64,000 bases of DNA from Bdellovibrionia bacterium (GCA_030424715.1 JAUHWH010000005.1:186001-250000); one strand, 5' to 3'. Positions 32,799-42,804 are shown, numbered from the stretch's first letter. The notes: a model not told the origin generated them from the sequence alone. Numbers and translations: made by a program.

Positions 32799-33332
32799 AT
32801 GCTTGAGAATTTACCCCTTCACCCTGCCATTGTTCACTTACCCATGGGTATTGTTTTTCTGCTGCCCATCGTCACAATCTTCATGGCCTTTCTGCGTTTT
32901 CAGGGCTTCGTGGGGCGACCAGCACTCATTCTACTGACTTTTTTGCACTTAGTTCTCGTGGGTACCAGCTATGCAGCTCTCGAAACAGGCGAAGAAGAAG
33001 AGCATAAAGTCGAAAGGGTCATTGCTGAATCTGTCATTGAAAAGCATGAGGAAAAAGCCGAAGCATTTATGATTGGCACGGTGGTCGTATTTATAATGTC
33101 TCTTTCTATACTACTGCCCGTGGCAAACACTCTAACCAAGCCAATTATCGGAGTGCTACTCGTCGGACAGCTTGTTTTACTGGCCCTGGGTTACCGAGTG
33201 GGTCACAGCGGCGGAGAGCTTGTCTATGTCCATGGGGCTGCGCAGGCCTACGTGACTGACCAAAACGGCTCTGGCGCCCCTCCGATCAAGAGAGATACAA
33301 AGACTGACGAGACGCATGGAGATGATGATTAA
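32799..33332 (+). CDS. DUF2231 membrane protein
   Basis: A 177-residue protein with four hydrophobic helices and the family opening LPLHPAIVHLPMGIVFLLPI. The conserved His residues (HPAIVH, near the N-terminus) suggest heme or metal binding in a redox context; several DUF2231 proteins sit near respiratory genes. The C-terminus is hydrophilic (GSGAPPIKRDTKTDETHGDDD). AAAGGAG lies upstream of ATG. Divergent from the LuxR-type regulator, which may control it. Confidence 0.85.
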   Translation: MLENLPLHPAIVHLPMGIVFLLPIVTIFMAFLRFQGFVGRPALILLTFLHLVLVGTSYAALETGEEEEHKVERVIAESVIEKHEEKAEAFMIGTVVVFIMSLSILLPVANTLTKPIIGVLLVGQLVLLALGYRVGHSGGELVYVHGAAQAYVTDQNGSGAPPIKRDTKTDETHGDDD

Positions 33333-33578
33333 GCATTCCTCGCACCGTAAGCTTAGCGAGATCCTGCTATCAATCCGGGCCTCAGTCGTTCACCGATGGG
33401 CAAACTTCAATTCGGCTGAACTTGAGAACTTATCAATGCCCCTGCGACACAAAATAATATGGTAACAGTGGATTATGAAGAATCGAGCTGCCAACATACT
33501 TCCTATTTGATACTATCGTGTGCGTTTATGTGATAATTCTTTCACCTAATAAATTATGGTCACGAGGCAAGAGGCAAT

Positions 33579-33848
33579 ATGGACTGGCAGGTCTTTTTTA
33601 CGACATTCACCATGATCTTTGTAGCAGAGATGGGCGACAAAACTCAATTTGCCGCTCTCGCAGCATCGGCAGGCTCTAAGTCCACGACGTCTGTCTTGCT
33701 TGCTGTCGTTTTGGCATTGTCTTTTGCGGGAGTTCTTGGTGTGGTCGCCGGAAAATACCTCGGCGAGTTTATCAGTCCGCAGCATATCAAATGGGTCAGC
33801 GGAACTTTGTTTATTAGTATTGGAATATGGATATTGGCGGGAAAGTAA
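33579..33848 (+). CDS. GDT1/TMEM165 (UPF0016) half-size transporter
   Basis: An 89-residue protein with three hydrophobic segments and a single EMGDKTQFAAL motif, the signature of the GDT1/UPF0016 cation transporter family. Most members have two such halves (about 190 residues); this is a one-repeat form, which would work as a dimer. Bacterial relatives export Mn2+. A GCAAGAGGC site lies upstream. I looked for a yybP-ykoY manganese riboswitch in the 246-base leader and saw none. Confidence 0.85.
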   Translation: MDWQVFFTTFTMIFVAEMGDKTQFAALAASAGSKSTTSVLLAVVLALSFAGVLGVVAGKYLGEFISPQHIKWVSGTLFISIGIWILAGK

Positions 33849-33958
33849 CACCGAGAACGAATGATAAGTTTCTATTGTTTTGCATTTAGTAATCCGGCCG
33901 GTCAACTCGACGACAGTTTGTAGACAAATTGTCTCGTTTACCGTTAGGATCTGGGTCT

Positions 33959-34786
33959 ATGTTTAGTTTACTGAGTTTATTAGACGATATTGCTACGACC
34001 TTAGATGATGTCGCGGTCATGAGTAAGGTCGCAATCAAAAAGACGAGCGCCCTAATGTCTGACGATTTGGCGGTCAATGCCGGTGTTGTAAAGGGTGTCA
34101 GCCCCGCCAGAGAGCTTCCGATGGTCAAAGCCATCTTTTTGGGCTCACTGCTTAACAAAGTTTACGGGGTCACAGGAGTTCTGGCTCTCAGCTTTCTATA
34201 TCCGCCGCTGATCGTTTGGATTATGTTGGTTGGTGGGATTTACCTCTCTTACGAGGGGGCTCATAAAGTCATTCACAAGTTACTTCATACGAAGTCTAAA
34301 AATCAGCAAGCATTAAAAAAATTTTCTGAAGCAGAAAAGGTCAATGGCGCCATTCGGACAGACCTTATTTTATCTATTGAAATCATTGTCATAGCTCAAA
34401 GCACTTTGTCTGGCTCTATGTTACCTCAAATCATAACCTTAGCGGCCGTCGGCTTAGCCGCGTCTCTTTTAATCTATGGGCTGGTCGCTGTAATTGTGAA
34501 AATTGATGATTTTGGCCTTTACCTAATCAATAAGGGACTGAGGAGAACGGGTCTGGTCTTCGTGAAGTCCATGCCTTATATAATGAGATTATTAGGCATT
34601 GTTGGCACTTTAGCGATGCTACTTGTGGGTGGTGGTATCATTGTTCACACGTTTCATTTGCCGCTTTATATTAACGAGCACATACAAAATTTAATTGTGG
34701 GCGCTATCATCGGGGCGATGGCTGTCTTTGTATTAAAGCTTTTTAACAAAATGCGCTCTTCAGTGCAGTCTGAGGCTACAAAATAG
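33959..34786 (+). CDS. DUF808 family membrane protein (YedI-like)
   Basis: The frame opens at TTG 33929, but ATG 33959 gives the family-typical start MFSLLSLLDDIATTLDDV and has AGGA upstream (275 residues). KTSALMSDDLAVNAGVVKG matches DUF808. About six membrane helices follow. E. coli YedI belongs to the same family; function is unknown. It lies near other small membrane protein genes without clear operon structure. Confidence 0.88.
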   Translation: MFSLLSLLDDIATTLDDVAVMSKVAIKKTSALMSDDLAVNAGVVKGVSPARELPMVKAIFLGSLLNKVYGVTGVLALSFLYPPLIVWIMLVGGIYLSYEGAHKVIHKLLHTKSKNQQALKKFSEAEKVNGAIRTDLILSIEIIVIAQSTLSGSMLPQIITLAAVGLAASLLIYGLVAVIVKIDDFGLYLINKGLRRTGLVFVKSMPYIMRLLGIVGTLAMLLVGGGIIVHTFHLPLYINEHIQNLIVGAIIGAMAVFVLKLFNKMRSSVQSEATK

Positions 34787-34986
34787 GCTAAGCGACCTGA
34801 TCTCGACGACAAGTGCATCGACATTCGAGAACCATTTCGTCACCCTCCCCACCCTCAAACCCATTCTACGCGTGAGCTTCAATCGCCTTAGCGGCTTGGC
34901 AGAGGCGAACGGATCGTTTAGATTTCTACACTTTTCCTAACAACGATTATCATGAACTCATCTGCTATTCGCATTATCCAGTACCA

Positions 34987-35364
34987 ATGACGCCGGAATC
35001 TATAAAGCCCCTCGCTGAATGGGCCGCTAGTGTTATTGAGCTTATGGGTATTGGACTCATCGTCTTTTTGTCCATTTACGCTCTCAGCTATGGCGCCTAT
35101 GAATTAGTTCGAGATTTTGAATCGGAGAAGGTTTATCACTCGATGCGCCAAAGGCTGGGGCGAGGTATCCTGCTAGGTCTAGAGTTTTTAGTTGCAGCCG
35201 ATATTATACACACCGTCGCCGTTGATTTAAACTTTTCGACAGTAGGTGTATTAGCAATTGTAGTCATCATCCGCACTTTTTTAAGCTTTAGTCTTGAGGT
35301 CGAACTGACTGGTAAATGGCCTTGGCAACATTGGTCCAAAAACGAAACCGTGAAAAATAGATGA
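34987..35364 (+). CDS. DUF1622 family membrane protein
   Basis: A 125-residue protein with three membrane helices (about 15-35, 58-75, 82-100) and the conserved LGRGILLGLEFLVAADIIHTV segment of DUF1622, containing Glu, Asp and His within the membrane. Uncharacterised. No ribosome binding site is obvious before the ATG. Confidence 0.85.
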   Translation: MTPESIKPLAEWAASVIELMGIGLIVFLSIYALSYGAYELVRDFESEKVYHSMRQRLGRGILLGLEFLVAADIIHTVAVDLNFSTVGVLAIVVIIRTFLSFSLEVELTGKWPWQHWSKNETVKNR

Positions 35365-35419
35365 CAGGCAAGATCTCCCGAACTTGCTTTTTTAGAAGAT
35401 GAACGACAAATGAATTGAG

Positions 35420-36340
35420 GTGTTTATTTCAAAAGTTGTCAAAGACTCCCACTTGGGTGCTCTCTACTTATTTTTAGGAATGGCTTTTTTTGGCAGTGCG
35501 ACTCCAATTAGCAAATTAATTGGCAATGAACTGCCTATTCTGACGGCCTCGTTTTTTAGAGTTGTCCTGGGATCTCTTTTTCTTTTGCCATTTGTAGCCA
35601 AAGAGTTAATCCAAGATATTCGTGAGATAGACAAAAAAAACTGGGGATTTATTTCATTGATCTCAATATTTGGAATGGTGGGTTTTACCGTCTTCCTTAT
35701 TTGGGGCATGAAGATGGTCTCCGGGGTGGTCGGTAGCTTAATCATGAGTGTAACTCCGGCGCTCACCGGGCTGGCCTCTTATCTTTTTTTGAAGTCGCCA
35801 CTGGGCAAAAGAAGAATTATCTCGTTGCTCCTAGGTGTGGGAGGCCTTTTTATCGTAAACCTTTTTGGTAAGAAATTTGGTTTTACCCAAAACGCCCAAT
35901 CCTACTTCGGCGCAGGATTGGTCTTCTTAGCTATTTGTTGCGAAGCCGCCTACACCTTGATTGGAAAAAAGGTGACGGACTCTATTGCCCCCCTGCTTGT
36001 GACGTTTCTAGCCTCGACCTTATCCATCCCTTTGTTTTTAGTTCTGGCCTTCTTTGATTTTGGTGACATCCCATGGACCCAGATCAGCCTGCAAACGTGG
36101 ATAAGCCTGGGCTGGTGGGGCCTTGGGACTCTTGGGATTGGCTCGGCCCTTTGGTATTCGGGCTTATCTAAGGCCGAAGGCTCAACGGCTGCTGGATTTA
36201 TGTCAATAATGCCAATCTCCGCGCTACTGCTCTCTTACGTTCTTTTAGATGAAACCTTTTACCCCATTCACCTGGCTGGCATCTCCTTGGTCTTAGCCTC
36301 AGTGACCCTGATGAGCTGGGTTCACGCCAGCGAGCATTAG
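35420..36340 (+). CDS. EamA/DMT-family drug-metabolite transporter
   Basis: A 306-residue protein with ten predicted membrane helices in two EamA repeats; GMAFFGSATPISKLIG opens the first and ALVTFLASTLSIPL-type sequence lies in the second. The substrate could be an amino acid, sugar or drug. The start is a GTG without a good ribosome binding site, so the true start may differ by a few codons. Confidence 0.9.
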   Translation: MFISKVVKDSHLGALYLFLGMAFFGSATPISKLIGNELPILTASFFRVVLGSLFLLPFVAKELIQDIREIDKKNWGFISLISIFGMVGFTVFLIWGMKMVSGVVGSLIMSVTPALTGLASYLFLKSPLGKRRIISLLLGVGGLFIVNLFGKKFGFTQNAQSYFGAGLVFLAICCEAAYTLIGKKVTDSIAPLLVTFLASTLSIPLFLVLAFFDFGDIPWTQISLQTWISLGWWGLGTLGIGSALWYSGLSKAEGSTAAGFMSIMPISALLLSYVLLDETFYPIHLAGISLVLASVTLMSWVHASEH

Positions 36341-36479
36341 GGTTGGGTTACACAGGAGTCGCAGCGCCCCTGGAGACTTCTCTGACTTGTGTAGAAATAG
36401 TAAACTCATCTTAACCACACAAAGATTTACTCTATCGCTCGACCTACTATCTTCTGTTTCATATTGAGGAGTCGATTTT

Positions 36480-37238
36480 ATGAGTCAAAAAACTGTAATC
36501 GTTACCGGTGCCGGGTCAGGAATAGGCAAAGCTTGCGCACAATTGTTCTATAGTGAGGACTTCAATGTGGTGTTGGTTGGTCGAACCGAAGAAAAGCTAA
36601 AGAAAGTTTCAAATGAGTGGGAGTCCAAAAAATTTCTGATAGTGAGTGCCGACATCTCCAAACTTGATAATGTTAAAAAAGTGATCGGTGAAACCAAGAA
36701 GACCTTTGGTGGTATTGATGTTCTCGTTAATAATGCGGGGGTTGGGGAAATGGGTTCAATTGATGAGGTCGACTTAGAAGCTTGGAATAAGGTTCAAAAT
36801 ATAAATTCCACTGGCGTGTTTTTGATGAGCAAATACTGTATGCCCCATCTCACAGAAAGTAGAGGGTCAATAGTCAATCTGTCTTCCGTTTCTGGACTGG
36901 GCGGAGACTGGGGAGCCTTCGCATACAACGCTTCAAAGGGTGCCGTATCTAATTTTACTCGCGCCCTGGCCCTAGATTTTCAAAAAACCAAAGTTAGGGT
37001 CAATGCTGTAGCACCCACAATGACCGACACTCCGATGGCCGATGGCATTCAAGAAAATCAAAAGCTTTACGATAAATTTATGGAAAGAATCCCCATGGGA
37101 CGCCCTGGCAAACCCAATGACATCGCCGAAGCGATCTATTTTTTATCCTCTGATAAGGCCGAATTTATTAATGGAGTTGTATTGCCCGTCGACGGTGGGC
37201 TGAGTGCTTCAAACGGACAGCCGCCACTCAATAGCTAA
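36480..37238 (+). CDS. Short-chain dehydrogenase/reductase
   Basis: A 252-residue classical SDR: TGAGSGIGKA cofactor loop near residue 8, VNNAGVG near 87, catalytic Ser (SSVSG) and YNASK. C-terminal LPVDGGLSAS is typical. Substrate unknown. TGAGGAG lies upstream of ATG. Monocistronic. Confidence 0.93.
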   Translation: MSQKTVIVTGAGSGIGKACAQLFYSEDFNVVLVGRTEEKLKKVSNEWESKKFLIVSADISKLDNVKKVIGETKKTFGGIDVLVNNAGVGEMGSIDEVDLEAWNKVQNINSTGVFLMSKYCMPHLTESRGSIVNLSSVSGLGGDWGAFAYNASKGAVSNFTRALALDFQKTKVRVNAVAPTMTDTPMADGIQENQKLYDKFMERIPMGRPGKPNDIAEAIYFLSSDKAEFINGVVLPVDGGLSASNGQPPLNS

Positions 37239-37445
37239 ATCCATTCAAAGTCCTATACACCTGACGCCATCGTTTTTCTTGATCCTCAGTGACTTTCTAG
37301 TGACAGCGCTTCGGATGCAGAGCTAGTCTTAAACAGCCACTGGAAAGGTCATTCGACGGCTCGTCGATGGCCAAGCGCACTCAATGATGAAAATAAATTA
37401 ACAAGGCAACCGGGTGTGTATTACAGAGCAGGAAGTAGGTGAGTT

Positions 37446-37853
37446 TTGGATAAGACAGCAAAAGGTTCATGTCTCTGTGGAAAAGTGTCTTTCAGTGTCG
37501 AAGGAGATTTTGAAAGCTTTTTTCTTTGCCACTGTAGGCACTGCCAAAAAGGCACTGGGTCCGCTCACGCCGCAAACTTGTTTTCTACTAAGGCCAAACT
37601 CCAATGGTTGTCTGGCGAAGATTTAGTGAGTTCCTTCAACTTACCTGGCACAAGACACAACAAGAGCTTTTGCTCAAACTGCGGGTCCCCTCTGCCAAGT
37701 GTTCAAATGGAAGGAAAGCTTTTAGTCGCTCCCGCTGGCAGTCTCGATGCCAGTGTCTCGATAAAGCCAACGGCTCATATCTTTATGGCAAGCAAGGCGA
37801 ACTGGGAGGTCGATTTAGATTCAGTGAAAAAACTAGAGGCCTTTCCTAAATAA
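37446..37853 (+). CDS. GFA/CENP-V family zinc protein
   Basis: A 135-residue protein with the GFA fold metal motifs: GSCLCGKVSF, CHCRHCQKGTGS and FCSNCGSPLP, i.e. cysteines for two zinc sites. The family name comes from a glutathione-formaldehyde enzyme; most members are of unknown function. Start is a TTG with AGGAAG upstream. Confidence 0.9.
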   Translation: MDKTAKGSCLCGKVSFSVEGDFESFFLCHCRHCQKGTGSAHAANLFSTKAKLQWLSGEDLVSSFNLPGTRHNKSFCSNCGSPLPSVQMEGKLLVAPAGSLDASVSIKPTAHIFMASKANWEVDLDSVKKLEAFPK

Positions 37854-38071
37854 GTCGAAAACGTCCATCGCTTTGATCCTTTCCGCCCCAAAATGAAACA
37901 GAGCTGAGCCATGATCTCGATTGTGATTCTCCTACCACTCATTGGCCCCATGGAAAGAGACTTGCAATATTTACCTTCTCAAGCTCCAGGATTGCCTTGA
38001 GAGAGGATGTTTGGCACATGTCTAGTTCAATGACCAAGGGCTTGATCTAGAAGCCCAAACAGGAGTCTTTA

Positions 38072-38614
38072 ATGAAAAATCTTATGATCTTTTGCGCCCT
38101 ATTTTTTGGTCTATTGCCGACCTCGAATGCCCGGCTGGATCAGGTTGCCCCTGCAAGCTCTTGGGGCAACTTAAGCCGAACAGTACAAGCAGAAATTTTA
38201 AATGAGTTGGAATACATCGCCGATGAAGATCTGCCCCTTGAAACAAGCGTCATCCGTTATACCGAATTGGGTTTTGATTTTGACCGCTCCCTGATCGCAG
38301 CCCCTGAGCACAAGCTTTATTTTGAGAAAATCATGGTAACCTTTGATCGGGAAGTCAGTCGTGAGGGAATCGAGCAAAGCCCTTTCGTAGCTCATGGAAA
38401 AGAAGAAGTGACAAGCCTTTTTCTATTAGTGAACCTTGACGGACGAATACTCGGGTCCCTGATGCACAAGTCTCAAGACGGACGAGACGAGAATGGAGAG
38501 GACGGAGACATCAGTTGGTCGGCTGCGGTCCGCTTTGATCCAGCAGGAGGGCTCTTTCGGGATGACGGCGGCAACCCCTTTGATGACCTCTATTTTGAGT
38601 GGTCGGGCCACTGA
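38072..38614 (+). CDS. Exported protein of unknown function
   Basis: A 180-residue protein with a signal peptide (LMIFCALFFGLLPTSNA). The mature part is acidic, containing NLSRTVQAEILNELEYIADEDLPLE and a C-terminal GGLFRDDGGNPFDDL. No domain recognised; likely periplasmic. AGGAG upstream of ATG. A small GGGCTT/AAGCCC hairpin lies about 20 bases upstream of the start. Confidence 0.65.
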   Translation: MKNLMIFCALFFGLLPTSNARLDQVAPASSWGNLSRTVQAEILNELEYIADEDLPLETSVIRYTELGFDFDRSLIAAPEHKLYFEKIMVTFDREVSREGIEQSPFVAHGKEEVTSLFLLVNLDGRILGSLMHKSQDGRDENGEDGDISWSAAVRFDPAGGLFRDDGGNPFDDLYFEWSGH

Positions 38615-38698
38615 CACCCTTTGGGGTAGTCGCTCAAAGAATTTAACAGCTCTATCAGTGTCGATTAAAACATAGATAGTTTTTTATAGAAGGAAACC

Positions 38699-39427
38699 AT
38701 GGGTTTTATTACAGACAAGATAACAGACGCTATTTTTATATTCGTTGGTGTCTATTTTGCCTTCCACTTTGATCAATACCAAGAGGACTTATCCTTAAAA
38801 CGGGAGCTAAAGTTCAATCTTGCAGAAATTATGAAGACTTTACCTGAAGAAAAACCCCTTAAATACATCGAACCTTTTAAAATTGAAAAAAAGAAAGAAG
38901 AGAAGGGCTGCTCCTACCATATTGATGTCAATTTCGACACCTTAACCACAGGTGGAGATTTTCTTAAAGTGATAAAACAAAGAGGGCTTGTCAAATTTTT
39001 AAAAAACAAAGACTTAATATCCATTATGACCGTTTACTACAACGACATAGTTCCCGACTATAATGAGCGACGAAAACTCTTTTATTCTAGTTATCAAGAT
39101 AAAATTGTGGGCTTTCTTGAGGAAAGTGGCGACATGCCATGCGTATCCATGAAGCAAATGGGTCAGTGGGAGAAATCAATCAGCAAACTTTATATGGATG
39201 CGAAAATCCAAGACGGAGCAGCTCAACAAATCGGCCAGTATATACGATCAGAACTTGAAAAAAGTGGCTACAAAGCCAATGAAAAAAAGAATTATCGACT
39301 GAACTACTACTTTGAAATGGCAGACAGCCCTGAAAAGATGAAACTTATAGAAGAAAGACGAAAACAAAAAAAAATAGAAACGATTGGGGATGCCTTACAA
39401 CCCTCTGCCGCTGAAATACAAAAATAG
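38699..39427 (+). CDS. Unknown protein with N-terminal membrane segment
   Basis: A 242-residue protein with one hydrophobic helix at the N-terminus (DAIFIFVGVYFAFHFDQ) followed by a long soluble, Lys/Glu-rich region. The motif VGVYFAFHFDQYQED recalls small membrane-anchored proteins with a conserved ALxxxxW-type segment, but the family is not identified. GAAGGAAACC precedes ATG. Confidence 0.6.
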   Translation: MGFITDKITDAIFIFVGVYFAFHFDQYQEDLSLKRELKFNLAEIMKTLPEEKPLKYIEPFKIEKKKEEKGCSYHIDVNFDTLTTGGDFLKVIKQRGLVKFLKNKDLISIMTVYYNDIVPDYNERRKLFYSSYQDKIVGFLEESGDMPCVSMKQMGQWEKSISKLYMDAKIQDGAAQQIGQYIRSELEKSGYKANEKKNYRLNYYFEMADSPEKMKLIEERRKQKKIETIGDALQPSAAEIQK

Positions 39428-39661
39428 CGGAATTCTCACAGATACATCTCCTATGCTGACCACTTGACTACCTTTTTGAGGGCTTCAAAGCATTCGGGGT
39501 CGAGCTTGTCTTTTTTGTAGTGCTTCCTAAGAAGCATGGTCTTTAGGAAAATCACTTATTTTTTTGATATAGTGACATTCTACCTTGTATTATGAGAACT
39601 TGCGAATTGCTAGGAACCTTCACCATACCCGTTATTAATAGTGCTATATGTAGTTGGAATT

Positions 39662-40234
39662 ATGAAATACTTAGAAAAAGTAGAAGTTAGGTCGAGTCAA
39701 GAATTGCGATACTGGCTTGCAAGTCACTTCTTGCAAGAACAAAGTGTTTGGCTCGTGTCTCATAAAAAATCCAAACCTAATTTTTACCTCCCATGGGGGG
39801 ACATAGTTGATCAGCTTTTGTGTTTTGGCTGGATTGATGGCCTTATAAAGAAGCTCGACGACCACCGGACAATGAGACTGATTTCAAAACGCAAGAAGAA
39901 CAGTGTCTGGTCGCTTATAAACAAACAGAAAGTCTCTCGACTGACCAAAGCGGGCCATATGACTTCCGCAGGGCAAGAAGTCATCGACCGCGCCAAGAAA
40001 GATGGTAGCTGGAGCTTTTTAGATGAGATTGATCGGTTGATCCTTCCGAAAGACTTGATTTCTGAGCTCAACGGCTACCCTAGGGCTCGCGAGAACTTTG
40101 ATGGCTTTTCGAAGAGTATAAAGCACGAGATCCTGTACTGGATTAAATCTGCCAAGAAAAAAGAAACAAGGGAGAACCGCATTATCGAAACCGCGTTTTT
40201 GGCGAGTGAGGGGATCAGCGTTCGTCACATGTAG
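39662..40234 (+). CDS. YdeI/OmpD-associated family protein
   Basis: ATG 39662 gives 190 residues. Family features: SSQELRYWLASHF, SVWLVSHKKSKP, GWIDGLIKKLDDHRTMRLISKRKKNSVWS and the C-terminal RENRIIETAFLASEG. YdeI-type proteins are cytoplasmic and implicated in envelope or peptide stress, mechanism unknown. Monocistronic. Confidence 0.88.
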   Translation: MKYLEKVEVRSSQELRYWLASHFLQEQSVWLVSHKKSKPNFYLPWGDIVDQLLCFGWIDGLIKKLDDHRTMRLISKRKKNSVWSLINKQKVSRLTKAGHMTSAGQEVIDRAKKDGSWSFLDEIDRLILPKDLISELNGYPRARENFDGFSKSIKHEILYWIKSAKKKETRENRIIETAFLASEGISVRHM

Positions 40235-40380
40235 ATAGATGATGAGGTAAAAAGCTCAGAGATTGAGGTTTCGAGAAGATCTCTTAACAAACACACCGTC
40301 ACTTCGCTACCTTTCGACAACTTTAGTCCGTCCAAATTTTCTAAAAAAAACCTGGGTCGGGTGCATATCCTAAGGAACCC

Positions 40381-40821
40381 TTAATGCTTCGATTTTTTTG
40401 TGTTCCTTTTATTCAAGTGGTACGTCAGGGCCAGGGAAATGCACTCTTTGATTTCATCAACGGGAATGTCATCATCTTTCCCGAAAACTATGGCCCTTCT
40501 CCCCTCATACCGAAAGGTCTTGCCAAATTTTCTTCTAAACTTAGAAACGAGGGTGGTGTTACAATTAAAATAAATTCCACACTGGGCTGGTTTCGACTTC
40601 AACCAGTGGATTCGAACCGTCGTACCAACATTTTTCTTTTTCGGAAGAAAACTTGGCTCTCCCCACTTCAGTGTCTCTTCGAGCTCGCCAATCTCGGGGT
40701 GATTTTTTGCAACGTCTAAAATAATCTTTCTAAGCCTCTCAAGCTTTTTGCGAAAAGGAGGCGGATACGCCTGAAAGACCTCTGCAATTTGATTTTTATC
40801 AGTTCCCAAAATCTCCCCCAA
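40381..40821 (-). CDS. DUF1801 (YdhG-like) protein
   Basis: A 146-residue protein from a TTG start, with EVFQAYPPPFRKKLERLRKII, ELEETLKWGEPSF and YEGRRAIVF matching DUF1801. The family includes frataxin-like iron-chaperone candidates; function here unassigned. Convergent with the YdeI gene. Confidence 0.85.
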   Translation of the reverse strand: MGEILGTDKNQIAEVFQAYPPPFRKKLERLRKIILDVAKNHPEIGELEETLKWGEPSFLPKKKNVGTTVRIHWLKSKPAQCGIYFNCNTTLVSKFRRKFGKTFRYEGRRAIVFGKDDDIPVDEIKECISLALTYHLNKRNTKKSKH

Positions 40822-40916
40822 AAGTTCAATAATTCATGGCTAGTTTAACCCTTCCCGCCTAAGGAAGTCTCGATCGGAGCTCAAACCGTGAATGGCCGTT
40901 CGATCGTGACTGGGCT

Positions 40917-41306
40917 TTATGTGAGAGGTACTGTCCCTCGCGCGCTCACTTTGTTTTCGTAAGTGACCAATGCAAGGATAACAACGATTTCTATCACAAA
41001 GTATACTATTCCTATAACAGTCATCTCAGCAAAGTGATACAACACCAGCGCCGAGGTCAAACAACAGTAACCTAAGTTCACTACCATTAAAACTTTAAGC
41101 CACCTGGGGTTTCTATGGTCGGCAAATTTAAAACAAAACAGAGAATAGAGCATAAAGCTGGCGGCACAAAGTGCCAAAAAATACAGATTCGAAACCGGCA
41201 TCCCAATCAGATCTTGAAGAGAGGGAAGTACTACACCTAAAAGAAGGGTGCTAGCAAGAGCACCTACTGCATCTATCAGAAAAATACTTCTATTACCCAC
41301 CATCAT
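40917..41306 (-). CDS. Four-helix inner-membrane protein
   Basis: A 129-residue protein with four hydrophobic helices and FLIDAVGALASTLLLGVVLP at the N-terminus; polar residues between helices two and three (CFKFADHRNPRWLK). The pattern resembles a conserved family of unknown small membrane proteins in Bacteroidetes and others. Transcribed away from the downstream MscS gene. Confidence 0.75.
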   Translation of the reverse strand: MMVGNRSIFLIDAVGALASTLLLGVVLPSLQDLIGMPVSNLYFLALCAASFMLYSLFCFKFADHRNPRWLKVLMVVNLGYCCLTSALVLYHFAEMTVIGIVYFVIEIVVILALVTYENKVSARGTVPLT

Positions 41307-41704
41307 AATCTAAATCCTCAATCCCTTCGCACTTTTCCCTACAGAGTCCTTCAGTCCGGTTCTCGTTCAAACTTTACTTTTTTGGTTTTCGGTTTTTGTG
41401 TCTCTAAAAGGTCATCATTGATAAGGCCAATTGTCAGCAAGATTAGAGTACAGTGAGAAGCCTTACCGTAGTTGACTTTGAATTCCCGGCGACCCCCATG
41501 AAGCGCCGTGTTCAGCGTCTTCATAGGCTCAATCTCTTTTACTGGATGGTGACGCGACGCCCTTCAACTTCATGGGTGAACGATGTTCTTAAAGAGACTG
41601 CCCACCATGAAACGACTCAGTAGGGATTGTTTGGTCGAACGATTACGCGACCAGTAAAAAGTGATTAGCAAATCGGACGAGCATCAGGTAAGTCTGTTCC
41701 ATCG
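41307..41704. other. 398-base gap with one weak short frame
   Basis: No convincing gene. A 57-codon frame lies on the minus strand at 41351-41524 (listed separately). No terminator, riboswitch or repeat was recognised. Confidence 0.5.
41351..41524 (-). CDS. Possible small protein, 57 aa, low confidence
   Basis: ATG 41524 to TGA 41351. The product starts MKTLNTALHGGRREFKV and ends with a basic tail (QKPKTKKVKFEREPD). No ribosome binding site and no family recognised; it could be a gene remnant. Confidence 0.25.
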   Translation of the reverse strand: MKTLNTALHGGRREFKVNYGKASHCTLILLTIGLINDDLLETQKPKTKKVKFEREPD

Positions 41705-42673
41705 ATGCTCATGTTTAAAGTCGGCCTTTGGTTTTTCGACAACATGGCAACCATATCTAGGCAACGTGGAAGAGGTGTCCCAATGGATCAGTATACAAGT
41801 GTTCTAGAAGAATGGGTTTCTGACCCCACTGTAAACAAGATATTTGTGCTTCTTCTTTTATTCATTGTTGTTGGTTTTGCAAATCGTCTTATCAAGAAGG
41901 CTATCAATCGCCAAATCTCCGATACGAATTCTCGGTACCGTGCAAAGAAATTTTTTGGTTTTTTTAACTTTCTCGTGTGTCTTCTACTTGCCGGCATTGT
42001 CTTTAGTGACAAACTCGGAAATGTCTCTATTGCCTTTGGGGTGGCTGGTGCGGGTGTCGCTTTTGCTTTACAAGAAGTCATAGCCAGTTTTGCTGGCTGG
42101 TTCGCGATCACATTTGGGCGAGTGTTTCACGTCGGTGACCGAGTTCTTCTGGGCGGTATTCGGGGCGACGTGATCGACGTGGGTATGCTCCGCACCACGC
42201 TTATGGAAATTGGTGACTGGGTCAATGGAGATCTATACAACGGTCGCATTGTTCGCATTCCCAATAGTTCTGTCTTTAAACAAGCCGTCTACAACTATTC
42301 GGCAGACTTCCCGTTTGTGTGGGATGAAATTGTTATCCCTATAAAGTACGGGTCCGATCTAGCAATGGCGAGGAGTCTGATAAAGAAAAGCGCCGATGAA
42401 CTTCTGGATGACTACGAGGCTAAGTCTTTGGCGCAATGGAAATCGATGGTCAAGAAATATGCGATTGAGGACGCTCGGGTCGACAGCACCGTGAGCTTGG
42501 TTGCCGATGAAAACTGGGCCTCATTCACTCTCAGATATGTTACCGACTTTAAAATGCGACGGGGAACGAAAGATAAATTGTTCACCTTAATTTTAGAAAA
42601 AATCGACTCCTCGCAAGGGAATGTCCATATTGCGGGAACCTCCATTGAGGTCACCTACCCTCAGCAGAACTAA
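41705..42673 (+). CDS. MscS-family mechanosensitive channel
   Basis: A 322-residue protein with three membrane helices followed by the MscS pore helix and beta domain: GVAGAGVAFALQEVIASFAGW, FHVGDRVLLGG, RIVRIPNSSVFKQAVYNYS. Such channels release solutes under hypo-osmotic stress. The first ATG at 41705 may be upstream of the real start; ATG 41741 or 41783 also fit. C-terminal domain present. Confidence 0.9.
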   Translation: MLMFKVGLWFFDNMATISRQRGRGVPMDQYTSVLEEWVSDPTVNKIFVLLLLFIVVGFANRLIKKAINRQISDTNSRYRAKKFFGFFNFLVCLLLAGIVFSDKLGNVSIAFGVAGAGVAFALQEVIASFAGWFAITFGRVFHVGDRVLLGGIRGDVIDVGMLRTTLMEIGDWVNGDLYNGRIVRIPNSSVFKQAVYNYSADFPFVWDEIVIPIKYGSDLAMARSLIKKSADELLDDYEAKSLAQWKSMVKKYAIEDARVDSTVSLVADENWASFTLRYVTDFKMRRGTKDKLFTLILEKIDSSQGNVHIAGTSIEVTYPQQN

Positions 42674-42804
42674 ACAATTTTCTGGGCACTGAATTTATTT
42701 TAACCAATGGGACGATGCAGCCAAGCCCCTGCCTACGAGCAGCCCTCGGAGCACCTGAAAATTCTAAGGCGAAATCGCCAATCACCCTTCTTGTTTTCCT
42801 AAAA

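Noticed and set aside
33333-33578. Possible manganese (yybP-ykoY) riboswitch before the GDT1 gene
   Set aside because: The expected conserved loop sequences are not visible in the leader.
39435-39555. Short minus-strand frame of 28-34 codons (MLLRKHYKKDKLDPECF...)
   Set aside because: Composition looks protein-like and it might be a gene remnant, but no family is recognised and it is too short to support.
40600-40625. tRNA T-loop-like GGTTCGAATCC on the minus strand
   Set aside because: It lies inside the DUF1801 coding frame (VRIHWLKS), and no acceptor or anticodon arm can be built around it.
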